Shown here: one piece after another, positions 51,535-61,779 of the stretch
Numbering within the stretch: the stretch's first letter is position 1
Layout of the letters: each line of letters starts with the position of its first letter
Assembly: GCA_007859745.1 (NCBI GenBank)
Contig: SMLU01000001.1
Coordinates: 2,108,001-2,172,000, forward strand
Origin: Phycisphaerae bacterium RAS1
GTDB taxonomy: Bacteria; Planctomycetota; Phycisphaerae; UBA1845; Fen-1342
Direction of reading: 5' to 3'
Length of the DNA: 64,000 nucleotides
Notes under the pieces: model-generated
The model's input: the letters and a program-made list of their open reading frames with translations, nothing else
Told to the model about the DNA's origin: nothing
Database searches by the model: none
Made by a program: the position numbers and the translations under genes

Positions 51535-52110
51535 CTATCCGCTCAGGGCCGCGAAGAGCCAGCTCTTCGCATAGCGCCACTCGTAGTCCACGGTCCGCGG
51601 CGAGATGTTCAGCATCGCCGCGATCTCCTCGCGCAGGTGGCCGGCGAAGTAGCGCAGCTTGACGACCTCCGCCGCCCGGGGCGATTCCTTTTCGAGCGCA
51701 TTGAGCGCCTCGTCCAGCGCGACCACATCGGTGCGGTCTTCGGTCGTCTCGACGGCCACGTGCTCATCCCGAAGCGGCTCAGGAGACGCGCCGCCGCCGC
51801 GCTTGGCGGCTCTATGCATACGTGCGCGATCCACGCGGACGCGCCGCAATGTTTCCGCGGCGGCGACGAAAAAATGTCGGTGATTGGCCCAGTGGTTCCC
51901 GTCGGCCGGCCCGACCAGCCGCAGGTAGGCCTCCGCCACCAGCGACGTGGGCCGCAGGACGGCCCGCAGGCCGTCGCGGGCGAGCTGGGCGACAGCCATG
52001 CGGTGCAGCTCGGTGTGAACCCGCTCCCAGACGCGCCGGACGGCCTCGCGGTCCCCGCCGCCGGCGGCTTCGAGCAACTGCGTCAGGCGGATGTCCCCGT
52101 CAGCTCCCAC
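51535..52110 (-). CDS. ECF-type sigma factor (planctomycete-type)
   Basis: 191 residues from GTG 52110. Region 2 (about 20-90, WANHRHFFVAAAETLRRVRVDRARMHRAAKRGGG) and region 4 (about 135-190, ALEKESPRAAEVVKLRYFAGHLREEIAAMLNISPRTVDYEWRYAKSWLF) match the ECF-like family found beside Ser/Thr kinases in Planctomycetota. It lies upstream of the kinase gene on the same strand, separated by a hairpin-forming repeat. Confidence 0.88.
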   Translation of the reverse strand: MGADGDIRLTQLLEAAGGGDREAVRRVWERVHTELHRMAVAQLARDGLRAVLRPTSLVAEAYLRLVGPADGNHWANHRHFFVAAAETLRRVRVDRARMHRAAKRGGGASPEPLRDEHVAVETTEDRTDVVALDEALNALEKESPRAAEVVKLRYFAGHLREEIAAMLNISPRTVDYEWRYAKSWLFAALSG

Positions 52111-52178
52111 GACGGACTCCGGCGGCCGGTTCTTCGAGGCCGCGTCAGCGATTTCGAGCGAATTGGCGCGTCATCGTC

Positions 52179-52287
52179 GTAGGGCAGGTCGCAAGTGGCC
52201 GCGTGAAGCGCGCTCAATCGTCGGGTGGCCGCGGGGAACATGCTCGATTGTCGGGCCGTTTTCGACCCGGCCATTCGCGACCTGCCC
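52179..52287. repeat. dispersed repeat, family F (complete copy 1)
   Basis: Starts GTAGGGCAGGTCGCAAGTGG CC and ends GGCCATTCGCGACCTGCC, the ends being inverse of each other; the centre holds GCGCGCTCAATCGTCGGG-type repeats. Related copy at 53935-54012; half copies in the Rhs array. Confidence 0.8.
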
Positions 52288-52439
52288 TGCCTCGTCTCGC
52301 ATCATACCGCTTCTTCGCCCCGGAGGGGCGGCGGGCTGTAGCCACGGGTGCAGCGGCGGTGCGGCGCAGCCCGCCGCCGCGGAACCCGTGGAATCGGGTC
52401 GTTGTTGATGAATGCCCCGAAGGGGCAGAGCACTTCTGG

Positions 52440-52505
52440 GGGTGGAACGGGCATCTTGCCCGTTCGTGGGACCGCAGGGACGGGCGAGACGCCCGTCCCA
52501 CCCGA
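52440..52505. repeat. dispersed palindromic repeat, family B
   Basis: GGTGGAACGGGCATCTTGCC CGTTC, then GGGACGGGCGAGACGCCCGT CCCACCC, inverse of 32563-32624. Confidence 0.85.
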
Positions 52506-52782
52506 ATTGCTCCCAGGCTCGAAGGAGTAGGAAAATACGGAAATATCTCCGCACCCACGGGTTCCGCTCGGCCCTGGCGGGCCTCGCTCCGCCCGTGGCT
52601 ACATTCCGCCGCCCCTTCGGGGCTGGAAGCGACGCACCGCTCCGCCGTTCCACGACTCACGCCCGCCAAAAAACCGGCGGCGAGTTTGCGAACGACGGGC
52701 CGCGTTTCCGCATGTAGGGGGGCGGCGACGCGTGTCGCCGCACAGTTCACAGCGCAGAGTTCAAGACTCTCAGGAGGTCGCA

Positions 52783-53913
52783 ATGTCTCGCAATCACCCA
52801 GTCACGTCCCGGCATCATCCAGTCACAGCGTTCCTGTCGCTGGTCACAGCGGGGCTTCTCGCCGCGGGCGCGCCGGCGGCGACATGGCTCCCTGGGCCGC
52901 CGCTGAATGCGTCGCGCGGCATGTTCGCCACGGTCGTCGATCCGTGCGGCAACATCATCGTGCTCGGCGGAATGCGGCGCGTTCCCGGCGGACAGCTCGT
53001 GCTCTCGAGCATTGAGATGCTGCCGTTCGACGGGACGTCTTATGGACCGGCATGGGTTGCTTATCCAACCTCGCTGCCCATCGAGCGGTTCCGGCACTCC
53101 GCGGTCTGCACGAACGGGTACCTCTACGTGATCGGCGGGGTGCGCTGGGGTGCGGACCCGAACATCGCCGAACCGATTCTACAGGTCGATCGCTACGACT
53201 TTCTGACGCAGACGTGGGACTCGACAAGCGTTCCGCCGATCCCCTATCCGAACCATGGACACGAATCGACAGTCGACAATTTCGGTCGCATCTGGATGAT
53301 TGGTGGCCAGACGAGCGACGCCAATCACGTTACCGCTGCTACTGTCGTATACGACCCCGCCCGGCCGCAGCTTGGCTGGCAGACGATGCCATCGCTCAAC
53401 ACGGCGCGGCTCTTCCCCGGCGTGGTGACGGACAAGTCCGGCCGCATCTGGGCGATCGGCGGCCTCGACAACGGGTACCAGAATCGTCTCAGCACGTGCG
53501 AGGTTCTCGACCCGTGCGCGGGCGCGACGTGGACGATGGCGTCCGCCACGCTGCCCGCGCCGGTGTCCGTAGAGGTTCATGCGGTGCTTGGGGCCGACGG
53601 GCGCATTTACACCAGTGGCGGCTGGGTCAACTCGTACTTGAGCGCCGTGCAGCGGCTCGACCCCTCCGATCCGTCGCCGTCGTGGACGACCTGGGCCTCG
53701 CTCAACCTGCCGCGCAACGGGCATTCGATCGCGCTGGGCCGCGACGGGAATATCTACGTCATCGGCGGCGAAGCCGGCGCCGTGCAGTCGCAGACGAACG
53801 TTGAAACGCTCCTCACGGAATTTCCGCTCGCCGACATCAATGAGGATGGTGAGGTCAACATCCTCGACATCAACGACTTCGTCATTTGCGTCACCAACGG
53901 CGGATGCCCGTAG
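52783..53913 (+). CDS. exported Kelch-repeat protein with dockerin-like C-terminus
   Basis: 376 residues from ATG 52783 with AGGAGG 6 nt upstream. A signal peptide (VTAFLSLVTAGLLAAGAPA) is followed by about six Kelch blades (GNIIVLGGM, GYLYVIGGV, GRIWMIGGQ, GRIWAIGGL, GRIYTSGGW, GNIYVIGGE), each with the Gly-Gly after a hydrophobic strand: a beta-propeller of 300 residues. The end ADINEDGEVNILDINDFVICV is half of a dockerin-type Ca-binding pair. Probably outside the cytoplasm; partner unknown. Confidence 0.88.
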   Translation: MSRNHPVTSRHHPVTAFLSLVTAGLLAAGAPAATWLPGPPLNASRGMFATVVDPCGNIIVLGGMRRVPGGQLVLSSIEMLPFDGTSYGPAWVAYPTSLPIERFRHSAVCTNGYLYVIGGVRWGADPNIAEPILQVDRYDFLTQTWDSTSVPPIPYPNHGHESTVDNFGRIWMIGGQTSDANHVTAATVVYDPARPQLGWQTMPSLNTARLFPGVVTDKSGRIWAIGGLDNGYQNRLSTCEVLDPCAGATWTMASATLPAPVSVEVHAVLGADGRIYTSGGWVNSYLSAVQRLDPSDPSPSWTTWASLNLPRNGHSIALGRDGNIYVIGGEAGAVQSQTNVETLLTEFPLADINEDGEVNILDINDFVICVTNGGCP

Positions 53914-54242
53914 GAGGACATCGCATCGACTCGTGTAGGGCAGGTCGTCGATGGCCGCGTGAAGCGTGCTCGAACGTCGAGCCGATTTCAACGCGGCCAT
54001 TGGTGACCTGCCGCCGCCCGCGCCCCGCGACAGGAGCTTGATTTCATATGATTGATAGATATGCTCCAATAGCGCCGCACGGCAACGGGGGAACATGCGC
54101 AAGCAATCCGAAACAGCCCACCGCTCGCCCGATAAAAACAAACGCCCCAACTCCATCCGCCGAAGGTGCGCAATTAGGCCTCGCGCACCTGCGCACCTTG
54201 AACACCTTCCCCTTCCCAGCGCCCTGGTGGGCAATGCCCACC
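53914..54242. other. intergenic, convergent gene ends, repeat-rich
   Basis: Contains family F copy 2 and a GTGGGCAATGCCCAC palindrome near 54227. No gene-like frame. Confidence 0.6.
53935..54012. repeat. dispersed repeat, family F (copy 2)
   Basis: GTAGGGCAGGTCGTCGATGG CCGCG ... GCGGCCATTGGTGACCTGCC. Lies behind the Kelch gene. Confidence 0.8.
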
Positions 54243-55505
54243 CTACACTTCCAGCAGCATCCTCGTCGGCGTCTCGATCGCTTCCTTCACACGCTTCAAA
54301 AACGTCACCGCCTCGCGCCCGTCCACAATCCGATGATCGTACGTCAGCGCCACGTACATCATCGGACGGATCACCACCTGCCCGCCCCGCGCCACCGGCC
54401 GATCCTGAATCGCGTGCAGACCCAGAATCCCGCTTTGCGGCGGATTGATAATCGGCGTGGACATCAGCGAGCCGTAGATGCCGCCGTTGCTGATTGTGAA
54501 CGTGCCGCCTTGCAATTCCTCAACGGTGACCTTGTTGTCCTTCGCCCGCCGGCCGAAGTCGGCGATCGCGACTTCCAGCTCGGCAAAGCTGAGCCTCTCG
54601 GCGTTGCGGATCACCGGCACGATCAGCCCGCGGCCGCTGCCGACCGCGACGCCGACGTCGTAGTAGTTCTTGTAGACGATGTCCGTCCCGCGGACCTCGG
54701 CGTTGATCTGCGGGATGAGCTTGAGGCCGTCGATCGCGGCCTTCACGAAGAAGGACATGAAGCCGAGCTTGACCTCGTATTTCTCCTGAAACGCCGGGCC
54801 GTACTCCGTGCGAAGCTGCATCACCGCGGACATGTCGATTTCGTTGAACGTCGTCAGCAGGGCGGCGGTCTGCTGGCTCTGCACCAGCCGCTCGGCGATG
54901 CGGCGGCGGATGAGCGTCATGGGGACGACTTCTTCTTCGCGATGGCCGCCGGTGCGGACGGCGGCCGCGGAGGGCGCGCCGGAAGCCGCGCCAATGGCCG
55001 CGCCGCTTGGGGAAGAATGAGCGGCTGTCGCAGCAGCGCCTGCGGGCGCGGCGGCGCCCCTGCCGCCGGACTCGACGAAGCGCTGCACGTCTTCCTTCAG
55101 CACGCGTCCGCCCGGGCCGCCGGCCGGAACCTGCCTCGCATCGACGCCCTTCTCGACGGCCAGCCGCTGGGCGGCGGGCATGACGCGCGCGTCGCCGTCG
55201 GACTTGCCGGATGGCGCGGCGGGTCTTGCAGCGGTCGCGCCCGCGACCGCCGATTCGGCGCCGATGGCCGCCTCTTCGAGATGCGCGATGACATCGCCCA
55301 CGCGGGCCGACGAGCCGGACGGCTTCAGTATCTTCGTGATCTTGCCCGAAACCGGCGCGGGCACGTCCATCGACGCCTTGTCGGTCTCCAGCGCCACCAG
55401 CACATCGTCGCGGCGGAACAGATCGCCTTCCTTCTTGATCCACTCGCCGATCTGAACCTCGACGATCGACTCGCCCGCGGCGGGAACTTTCAACTCGACA
55501 GGCAT
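54243..55505 (-). CDS. sucB: 2-oxoglutarate dehydrogenase E2 (dihydrolipoyl succinyltransferase)
   Basis: 420 residues from ATG 55505 with GGAGAG upstream; the open frame to 55805 is repeat sequence. Lipoyl domain (1-75) with the lipoyl Lys in ETDKASMDV, then the E1/E3-binding segment (about 108-140, [33 protein letters not shown]), an Ala/Gly-rich linker, and the acyltransferase domain with the catalytic [10 protein letters not shown] near the end. It transfers succinyl groups from lipoyl to CoA. The E1 gene lies upstream on the same strand. The E3 gene is not in the window. Confidence 0.95.
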   Translation of the reverse strand: MPVELKVPAAGESIVEVQIGEWIKKEGDLFRRDDVLVALETDKASMDVPAPVSGKITKILKPSGSSARVGDVIAHLEEAAIGAESAVAGATAARPAAPSGKSDGDARVMPAAQRLAVEKGVDARQVPAGGPGGRVLKEDVQRFVESGGRGAAAPAGAAATAAHSSPSGAAIGAASGAPSAAAVRTGGHREEEVVPMTLIRRRIAERLVQSQQTAALLTTFNEIDMSAVMQLRTEYGPAFQEKYEVKLGFMSFFVKAAIDGLKLIPQINAEVRGTDIVYKNYYDVGVAVGSGRGLIVPVIRNAERLSFAELEVAIADFGRRAKDNKVTVEELQGGTFTISNGGIYGSLMSTPIINPPQSGILGLHAIQDRPVARGGQVVIRPMMYVALTYDHRIVDGREAVTFLKRVKEAIETPTRMLLEV

Positions 55506-55563
55506 GCAGGTCTCTCCAGAATGGCGGTACGCTCCGGTCGTGGTGAGCCGCGGCAGCGGAATT

Positions 55564-55668
55564 ACCGAGCCGCGAGCGTGAGGGCGTACCGGACTGTCCG
55601 AGCCGCGACCGTGAGGGAGCGGTTCCGGCGGTGAACAGACCCGCTCCCTCACGGTCGCGGCTCGGACA
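55564..55668. repeat. dispersed palindromic repeat, family A, between sucA and sucB
   Basis: GTCCGAGCCGCGACCGTGAG GGAGCGG and its exact inverse about 18 bp on, with a partial third copy at 55564-55585. Forms a hairpin of more than 25 bp inside the presumed operon. Confidence 0.9.
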
Positions 55669-55722
55669 GGCCGTGCGGTCGCCGCCCGGCCGAGGGCGGC
55701 CGGGCTACATCTCGCGGCCGGG

Positions 55723-58572
55723 CTACACGTGCGCCGGGCGGGCGCCGCGGGCGACCGGCTTGCCGCTCTGGGCGAACGCCTGCTCCAGCAGGTGCTTCTG
55801 CTCAATCTTGTGGCTGCCGGGCGAGCCGGTCGCCGGACTGGCCGACGCGGCCCGCGATACGTGCCCGAACGGATACGTATCGTACAACCAATCGCCGAAA
55901 CGCGCCCGCAGGTACGGCCAGGCGCCCATGTTCGCCGGCTCCTCCTGAACCCAGAAGACCGGCGTGCCGTCCGGGTAGTGCGACAGGACGCCCTTCAGCA
56001 GCTCATCCGCCAGCGGATAGAACTGCTCCAGCCGGATGATCGCCACGTCGTCGCGCTTCCGGCTGCGGCGCTCCTCTTCCAGGTCAAAGAAGACCTTTCC
56101 GCCGCAGAGCAAAATCCGTGTGGTCTGTGCCGGCTTGGCGTTCGCGTCGGGGATGATGCGGCGGAACGTGCCGTGCGTCAGGTCGTCAAGCGACGAGACC
56201 GCGGCGGGGTGGCGCAGCAGGCTCTTGGGCGTCAGCACGATCAGCGGTTTGCGGTAGGGCCGGCACACCTGGCGGCGCAGGACGTGAAAGTACTGCGCCG
56301 GCGTGGTCGGATTGACGACCTGCATGTTGTCTTCGGCGCACAGTTGCAGGAAGCGCTCCACGCGGGCGCTGCTGTGCTCCGGCCCCTGTCCCTCGAACCC
56401 GTGCGGCAGCAGCAGCACCAGGCCGTTCAGGCTTTCCCACTTGTCCTCGGCGCTGCTGATGAACTGGTCGACGATCACCTGGGCGCAGTTCACGAAGTCG
56501 CCGAACTGCGCCTCCCACATCACCAGCGCGTCCGGATAGGCGATGCCGTAGCCGTACTCGAATCCCAGAACGCCCGCTTCGGAGAGCGGGCTGTTGATGA
56601 TCTCGACCGGGGCCTGGTCCTTCGTCAGGTGCTGCAGCGCCGTATGGGTATGTCCATCCACGACGTCATGCAGCACGGCGTGCCGCTGGCTGAACGTGCC
56701 GCGGCCGCAGTCCTGGCCGGAGAGGCGCACGCGATGGTGCTCCGTGGCCAGCGTGGCGAACGCCAGCGCCTCCGCCGCGGCCCAGTCGAGCGGCTTCTCG
56801 CCGAGGCTCATCTGCTTTCGTGTTTCCAGGAAGCGGACGATTTTCGGGAACGGGTGGAATTCATCCGGCAGGCGCGTCAGGGCGTCGAGCAGATGGGCGA
56901 GCCGCTCCCGGGGCACGCCGGTCTCGACGTCGGGGACGTTGTGGTCGTGCCCGCCATGGTAATTCCGCCAGAGCGTCGCCTGAAAGCTGCGTCTGACCTT
57001 GGGCGCGGTCGGCTCGCCGAGCGACGAGAGCTCGCGCTCCAGCGCGTCGTGCGACGCTTGCGCGATTTTCTCGGCCTCTTCGCGCGTCACGCCGCCGAGC
57101 TTTTCGAGGTGCTCGAAGTAGCCGAAGCGCACGCTCTTGCGCTCGCCGATGGCGCGGTACATGATCGGCTGCGTGAAGGAAGGCTCGTCGCCCTCATTGT
57201 GTCCGCGGCGGCGGTAGCAGTACATGTCGATGAAGACGTCGCGCTTGTAGCGCTTGCGGAAATCCAGCGCCAGCGTCACCGCCTGCGCCACGGCCTCCGG
57301 GTCTTCGCCGTTCACGTGAAAGATCGGGCATTGCAGCATGCGGGCGACGTCGGTGGCGTAGGGCGTCGAGCGGCCCTCCTGCGGCGTGGTAGTGAAGCCG
57401 ATCTGGTTGTTGACAATGATGTGCAGCGACCCACCGCACTGGTAGCCGCGCAGCTCGCTCATGTTGAGCGTTTCCTGCACGACGCCCTCGCCGGCGAAGG
57501 CCGCGTCGCCGTGAATCTGGATGCACAGCCCGCGGTCGGCGGCGTGATCGCCGATGCGGTCCAGCTTGGCCCGCAGCCGGCCGAGCGCCACCGGATTGAC
57601 GAACTCGAGGTGGCTGGGGTTGAAGCACAGCGCCAGATGCACGTCATGTCCGCCCGCCGTGCGCCAGTCGTTCTGATAGCCAAGGTGGTACTTCACGTCG
57701 CCGCGGCCGATCTTGTGCTCGGCGTCGACGTCGGCGAATTCGCGGAAGATCTGGCGGGCGCTCTTGCCCATGATGTTGCGCAGGACGTTCAGCCGGCCGC
57801 GGTGGGCCATGCCGATGACAATCTCCTGCACGCCGTCGTCGCCGGCCTTATCGATCGCCAGATCCAGCAGCGGGATGAGGCTCTCGGCGCCTTCGAGCGA
57901 GAAGCTCTTGGCGTGCACGAACTTCTTCTGGATGAACTCTTCGAACGTCACCGAATCGGTCAGGTGCTTGAGAATCCGAATCTGCCGGTCGCGCGGCACG
58001 TCGATGCGGTTCTGCGTGCTTTCCATCCGCTCCTGCAGCCAGTGGCGCGATTCCAGGTCGTCGATATGCATGAACTGCACGCCGATGCAGCGGCAGTAAG
58101 TGCTGCGCAGCAGCTCGACGATTTCGCGCAGCGTGCGGACGCTCGCGCCGGCGATGGTGCGGCTGGAAAACGGCCGGTCCAGGTCCGACTCGCTGAAGCC
58201 GTAGTAGGACGGCTCCAGGGCCGGGTGCGAGCGGCGGTTGAACCCGAGCGGGTCAAGCTGGGCGATGATGTGCCCGCGGACGCGATAGGCTCGGACCAAC
58301 CGGTCGACGTTGTCCTGCCGCTGGGCGACGTCGCCGACGGAGCGGTGCGCGCCGTTTCCGGCGCCGGGCGGATTGAAGAGGCTGGCCGGGCGGAACGAGG
58401 GGCCGACCTGCCCGCGATGCAGTGCGGCGCTGTCACGCGCGGGGTCGGCGGCAGCCTCGAAATACCGTCGCCATTCGGCGGACACGTTGGCGGGATCGCG
58501 CAGAAAATCGACATACAGCCCCTCGACGAATGCCAGGTTGCCTTCGTGGGGCCACGGATTGGACGAGTGCAT
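55723..58572 (-). CDS. sucA: 2-oxoglutarate dehydrogenase E1
   Basis: 949 residues from ATG 58572. The N-terminus has [27 protein letters not shown], characteristic of OdhA/SucA. The thiamine-diphosphate module includes [51 protein letters not shown] and NNQIGFTT; the second half contains [18 protein letters not shown] and [10 protein letters not shown]. It decarboxylates 2-oxoglutarate and passes the succinyl group to E2. Length normal (about 930-950). Two genes in the order E1, E2, with a 217-bp repeat-bearing spacer. Confidence 0.97.
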   Translation of the reverse strand: MHSSNPWPHEGNLAFVEGLYVDFLRDPANVSAEWRRYFEAAADPARDSAALHRGQVGPSFRPASLFNPPGAGNGAHRSVGDVAQRQDNVDRLVRAYRVRGHIIAQLDPLGFNRRSHPALEPSYYGFSESDLDRPFSSRTIAGASVRTLREIVELLRSTYCRCIGVQFMHIDDLESRHWLQERMESTQNRIDVPRDRQIRILKHLTDSVTFEEFIQKKFVHAKSFSLEGAESLIPLLDLAIDKAGDDGVQEIVIGMAHRGRLNVLRNIMGKSARQIFREFADVDAEHKIGRGDVKYHLGYQNDWRTAGGHDVHLALCFNPSHLEFVNPVALGRLRAKLDRIGDHAADRGLCIQIHGDAAFAGEGVVQETLNMSELRGYQCGGSLHIIVNNQIGFTTTPQEGRSTPYATDVARMLQCPIFHVNGEDPEAVAQAVTLALDFRKRYKRDVFIDMYCYRRRGHNEGDEPSFTQPIMYRAIGERKSVRFGYFEHLEKLGGVTREEAEKIAQASHDALERELSSLGEPTAPKVRRSFQATLWRNYHGGHDHNVPDVETGVPRERLAHLLDALTRLPDEFHPFPKIVRFLETRKQMSLGEKPLDWAAAEALAFATLATEHHRVRLSGQDCGRGTFSQRHAVLHDVVDGHTHTALQHLTKDQAPVEIINSPLSEAGVLGFEYGYGIAYPDALVMWEAQFGDFVNCAQVIVDQFISSAEDKWESLNGLVLLLPHGFEGQGPEHSSARVERFLQLCAEDNMQVVNPTTPAQYFHVLRRQVCRPYRKPLIVLTPKSLLRHPAAVSSLDDLTHGTFRRIIPDANAKPAQTTRILLCGGKVFFDLEEERRSRKRDDVAIIRLEQFYPLADELLKGVLSHYPDGTPVFWVQEEPANMGAWPYLRARFGDWLYDTYPFGHVSRAASASPATGSPGSHKIEQKHLLEQAFAQSGKPVARGARPAHV

Positions 58573-58875
58573 GCTGGGTTCTCATCACCGGGCGTCGCGG
58601 CCGCTGGCCGGGGCCATCCCTGGGCGGCAAATTCCTACGACCGATTTCGCGGCGCGACACACAGCCCGGAGCGGGAATGATCGGGGCTGGGCGGCGGTCG
58701 GGTCAAGCTGAGAGCACGGCGCACCCGGGTGCGCACGGTATCTGGCTTATCGGTCGATTGTAGCCGGGGGGAGGCGCGCCCGGCTCTCACTGGGGCCGCG
58801 ACAGGGTGTGAAAATCGCCGGCGGATGTACACCGGTGTAGCATGCCCTCTCGAAACCGAGCATGGAGAACCGGGC
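58573..58875. other. divergent intergenic region, sucA and DinB-like genes
   Basis: No gene-like frame; likely holds the promoters for both directions, but no clear -10/-35 pair was identified in this G+C-rich sequence. Confidence 0.4.
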
Positions 58876-59370
58876 GTGAACGTACGAGCCGCTTTGAAGG
58901 GGCAGTATCGCTCCGCGCTGGCGATGCTGAGACGCGCGATCGAGCCTTGCCCGCCGGAACTGTGGGACGGCGGAGGATACCCGACACCCTTCTGGCGCGT
59001 GGCCTATCACACGCTCTACTTCGCCGACCTCTACCTGCAGCCCACGCTGGCGAGTTTCAAGCCCTGGGAGCTGCATCGCGACGACTATCACGACCTACCG
59101 TGGCCGCCGGGCAGCGGGCCGGCGATCACTGATCCCTACACGCCGGCGCAACTGCTGGAGTACTGGGCGCGCGTCAATGACTTAATCGACGCAGCGGTCG
59201 ACCGCCTCGATCTCGATGCGCCCGAATCCGGCATTCCGTGGCATCAGAGCATGCCGAAACTCGAGCATCAGCTTCACAACATCCGCCATATTCAGCATCA
59301 CGCGGCGATGCTCTCCGGCCGGCTGCGGCTGGCCGGCGAAGCGGAGGTGGAGTGGGTGCGCTCGAAGTGA
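58876..59370 (+). CDS. DinB-like four-helix protein
   Basis: 164 residues from GTG 58876 with GGAG 11 nt upstream; the longer frame to 58729 includes spacer. Four-helix pattern: LKGQYRSALAMLRRAI, FWRVAYHTLYFADLYL with one metal His, and later LEHQLHNIRHIQHHAAMLSGRLRL with the other two His (HNIRHIQHH). DinB/YfiT-type metal enzymes include thiol transferases and hydrolases. Substrate unknown. Confidence 0.82.
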   Translation: MNVRAALKGQYRSALAMLRRAIEPCPPELWDGGGYPTPFWRVAYHTLYFADLYLQPTLASFKPWELHRDDYHDLPWPPGSGPAITDPYTPAQLLEYWARVNDLIDAAVDRLDLDAPESGIPWHQSMPKLEHQLHNIRHIQHHAAMLSGRLRLAGEAEVEWVRSK

Positions 59371-59449
59371 CCGCGGCGTCACGGGCGCCGCGCGGCCCGC
59401 AGGCGATCTCGCGTATGCCGTTTCAATCCGAGCCGCGGGCGTACGCAGC

Positions 59450-59506
59450 GCCATGCCCACGGCGTTTGCGTGGGCATGCCGACGCAAGGCCGTCGGCGTG
59501 GCGCCC
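59450..59506. repeat. dispersed repeat, family D
   Basis: CATGCCCACGGCGTTTGCGT GGGCATGCCGACGCAAGGCC GTCGGCG; matches 33344-33402 and 48636-48690. Confidence 0.8.
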
Positions 59507-59577
59507 AAACTCGACCAGCGCGCGATCCTGATGCCCCTTTCTCTGTCGATGCCGCGACCAGCTACAATGCCGCCGCC

Positions 59578-60528
59578 ATGTCCGACGTCGGCCTTCTCAT
59601 CGACGATCGTTTCCTGGAGCACGACACCGGCCGCGGCCATCCGGAGCGGCCCGAGCGGCTGGTCGCCATTCGCGACGCGCTGCATCAGGCCGGCTGCACC
59701 GCGCTCTGCCGGCCGGTTGAGGCGACGCCCATCGACGCACACCTGCTCACGCAGATTCACACGCGTGATTACCTCGAGCGCGTGCAGCACGCCTGCGCGG
59801 CCGGCGCCCCGTTCATTGACGTGCCCGACAGCGCCATTTGCCCGAGAAGTGATGAGATCGCCCGGCTCGCCGCCGGCGGGGTGGTGAACGCGGCGCTGCA
59901 GGTCGCCAGCGGCCGATTGCGGCGCGCGTTCTGCGCCGTGCGTCCGCCCGGCCATCACGCCGAGCGCGAGAGCTCGATGGGTTTCTGCCTGTTCAACAAC
60001 ATCGCGCTGGCGGCGCAGGCGCTGCGGCGCGAGTTCGGCCTCTCGCGAATTCTGATCCTCGACTGGGATGTCCACCACGGCAACGGAACACAGCACATCT
60101 TCGAGGCCGACGCGGATGTGATGTTCGTCAGTTTGCACGGCCACCCCGATTTTCTTTACCCCGGCAGCGGCTACGCCACGGAGACCGGCGTCGGGGCCGG
60201 GTTGGGCTACACGCTGAACGTGCCCTTCATGCCCGGCGCCGACGACGCCGAGTGCCTGCGGGCGCTGCGTACGCTGGTCTTGCCGGCCGTGCACCGCTTC
60301 GCGCCGCAATTCGTGCTCATCTCCGCCGGCTTCGACGCACATGGCGACGACCCGCTGGGCAACCTGCGGCTGAGCGACCACGCCTTCGACGAGTTGAGCC
60401 GCGCGATGATCGAGGTTGCCGACGCCTCCGCCGGCGGGCGGCTGGTGAGCGTGCTGGAAGGCGGCTACGACCTGGCGGCGCTGGGCCGCTGCACGGTCGG
60501 CCACGTGAAAGCGCTGCTGACGACGTAA
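59578..60528 (+). CDS. histone deacetylase-family (acetoin utilisation-type) deacetylase
   Basis: 316 residues from ATG 59578. Motifs: HDTGRGHPERPERL, RPPGHHAERESSMGFCLFNN with the active-site His pair, DWDVHHGNGTQHIF with zinc Asp and His, SAGFDAHGDDPLG with the second Asp, and VLEGGYDL near the end with the region around the conserved Tyr replaced or nearby (GGY). It removes acetyl or acyl groups from Lys or polyamines; the substrate is not shown by context. Cytoplasmic, normal length. Confidence 0.94.
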   Translation: MSDVGLLIDDRFLEHDTGRGHPERPERLVAIRDALHQAGCTALCRPVEATPIDAHLLTQIHTRDYLERVQHACAAGAPFIDVPDSAICPRSDEIARLAAGGVVNAALQVASGRLRRAFCAVRPPGHHAERESSMGFCLFNNIALAAQALRREFGLSRILILDWDVHHGNGTQHIFEADADVMFVSLHGHPDFLYPGSGYATETGVGAGLGYTLNVPFMPGADDAECLRALRTLVLPAVHRFAPQFVLISAGFDAHGDDPLGNLRLSDHAFDELSRAMIEVADASAGGRLVSVLEGGYDLAALGRCTVGHVKALLTT

Positions 60529-60563
60529 CTCCGGCGTCGTTTGTGCTACAACGTTACTCTCTT

Positions 60564-60611
60564 CAGCCCTGGAAGGGCGAAAGAGTAAAGCCCCGGGCGC
60601 GAAGCCCGGGG
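60564..60611. repeat. dispersed repeat, family C (second copy)
   Basis: AGCCCTGGAAGGGCGAAAGA GTAAAGCCCCGGGCGCGAAG CCCGGGG; compare 37465-37510. Confidence 0.8.
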
Positions 60612-60659
60612 TGTGCGGGCCGACAGTCCTGGCAGCCGCAGCGAGCCTGAGCGCAGTTC

Positions 60660-60725
60660 GGGTGGAACGGGCATCTTGCCCGTTCCTGACACCGCGGGGA
60701 CGGGCGAGACGCCCGTCCCACCCAG
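60660..60725. repeat. dispersed palindromic repeat, family B
   Basis: GGTGGAACGGGCATCTTGCC CGTTC then GGGACGGGCGAGACGCCCGT CCCACC; same orientation as 52440-52505. A shortened third half follows to 60752. Confidence 0.85.
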
Positions 60726-60770
60726 ATGTTCGACGCTCGTTCCACCCGAATTGTGCTCAGGCTCTCCGAG

Positions 60771-61616
60771 CTACTCAGCCGTGTTCCCGCGCCGCGGCCA
60801 GAGTCTGTTCTTCAGCGCTGTCCAGATCGCCGGGCCGCGCGGACCGCGGCGGAACTCGAGCAGAGCGAACGTCACGTCGTCGTGCCTGAGCGTTGCGTCG
60901 CCGGTGTACTCGATTAGCTCTTGCACCAGCCGGCGCGAAACGTCGTCAACGCCATCGTCACGATGGTCGTTCAGAAACGCGGTCAGCCGCTCATCGCCGT
61001 AGAGCGTGGCGTCGCCGGGGGCGGGCGCTTCGAGCACGCCATCGGTCACGATCAGCAGGCGGTCGCCAAAGTCGACCCTGGTCCGGCCGCGGGTGAAATG
61101 CGTGTCGCTGCTGACCGCCAGCGGCATGTTCGCCAGACCATCCGCGGCATCCAGCGATAATCTCCCCCAGCGGCCGGACGACCGGCGAAAGACCCACGCC
61201 GGCGGATGGCCGGCGTAGCTGAAGGAAAGGCTGCGCGCCGGCGGGTAATACGTGAACGCCGCAGCCGTGGCCAGTTGCAACGTCTCCCCCTGCTCCAGGG
61301 TGCGGTTCAGGTCCGCGAGCACGCGCCGCTGATCCAGGTTGTTCATGTAGCGCCGCAAGAGGCCGTGCAGCTCGTGGCTGACCGCGGCGACGGCTTCACC
61401 GTGTCCGGCGACGTCCGCGATGCACGTTCGCGACAGCAGCCCCGAGCCGCAGACGGACATGTAGTGCACGTCGCCGCCGCGGCCCCCGCCGCAGGGCTTG
61501 GAAAAGAGCCTGCCGACGACGCCCGGCAGCTCGACGGCCCGATCGACGGGCCGGTTGCCGCCCCAGATTTCGGAGCAGACGAATTCGAGAGCTGGCGGGG
61601 GAGCGGTCGTGTTCAC
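60771..61616 (-). CDS. SpoIIE/RsbU-type PP2C protein phosphatase
   Basis: 281 residues from GTG 61616; the ORF runs to ATG 61781, but that would overlap the GH57 start and adds an unstructured Pro/Arg head. Catalytic domain: CGGGRGGDVHYM (first metal Asp), IADVAGHGEAVAAVSHEL, FSYAGHPPAWVF, LLIVTDGVLEA and RHDDVTFALLEF, all metal Asp of the SpoIIE group. Such phosphatases act on anti-anti-sigma factors and the like. No sensor domain; neighbours do not show the partner. Confidence 0.9.
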   Translation of the reverse strand: MNTTAPPPALEFVCSEIWGGNRPVDRAVELPGVVGRLFSKPCGGGRGGDVHYMSVCGSGLLSRTCIADVAGHGEAVAAVSHELHGLLRRYMNNLDQRRVLADLNRTLEQGETLQLATAAAFTYYPPARSLSFSYAGHPPAWVFRRSSGRWGRLSLDAADGLANMPLAVSSDTHFTRGRTRVDFGDRLLIVTDGVLEAPAPGDATLYGDERLTAFLNDHRDDGVDDVSRRLVQELIEYTGDATLRHDDVTFALLEFRRGPRGPAIWTALKNRLWPRRGNTAE

Positions 61617-61779
61617 TTCGCACCTTGGCAGGGCCGACACCGCGGCGCCGCAGCCGAGTGTAGCCCGCGCGCGGCCCCGAGGCGACGGCGCCACTACTTC
61701 GCCGCGCGGCGGCCGGGTACACTCTGCGTCCCGGGGCGCGGCGAAGGGGGCGCGCTTCGCCGGGCTGGTCGAGGGCGCC

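Larger units (their letters stand above)
52111..52782. other. intergenic region with three repeat families
   Basis: Holds family F (52179-52287), a GCCCCGGAGGGGC / CCCCGAAGGGGC block (52314-52430) related to family C, family B (52440-52505), and an inverted GGAGCGAGGC-type block near 52583. Open frames here have no family features. The ribosome site GGAGG for the next gene is at 52773. Confidence 0.7.

Noticed and set aside
55506-55805. 100-residue extension of sucB
   Set aside because: Repeat-derived sequence; the lipoyl domain starts at ATG 55505 with a ribosome site.
55729-58680. Plus-strand open frame of about 980 codons opposite sucA
   Set aside because: sucA on the other strand has full motif content and normal length; the antisense frame has none.
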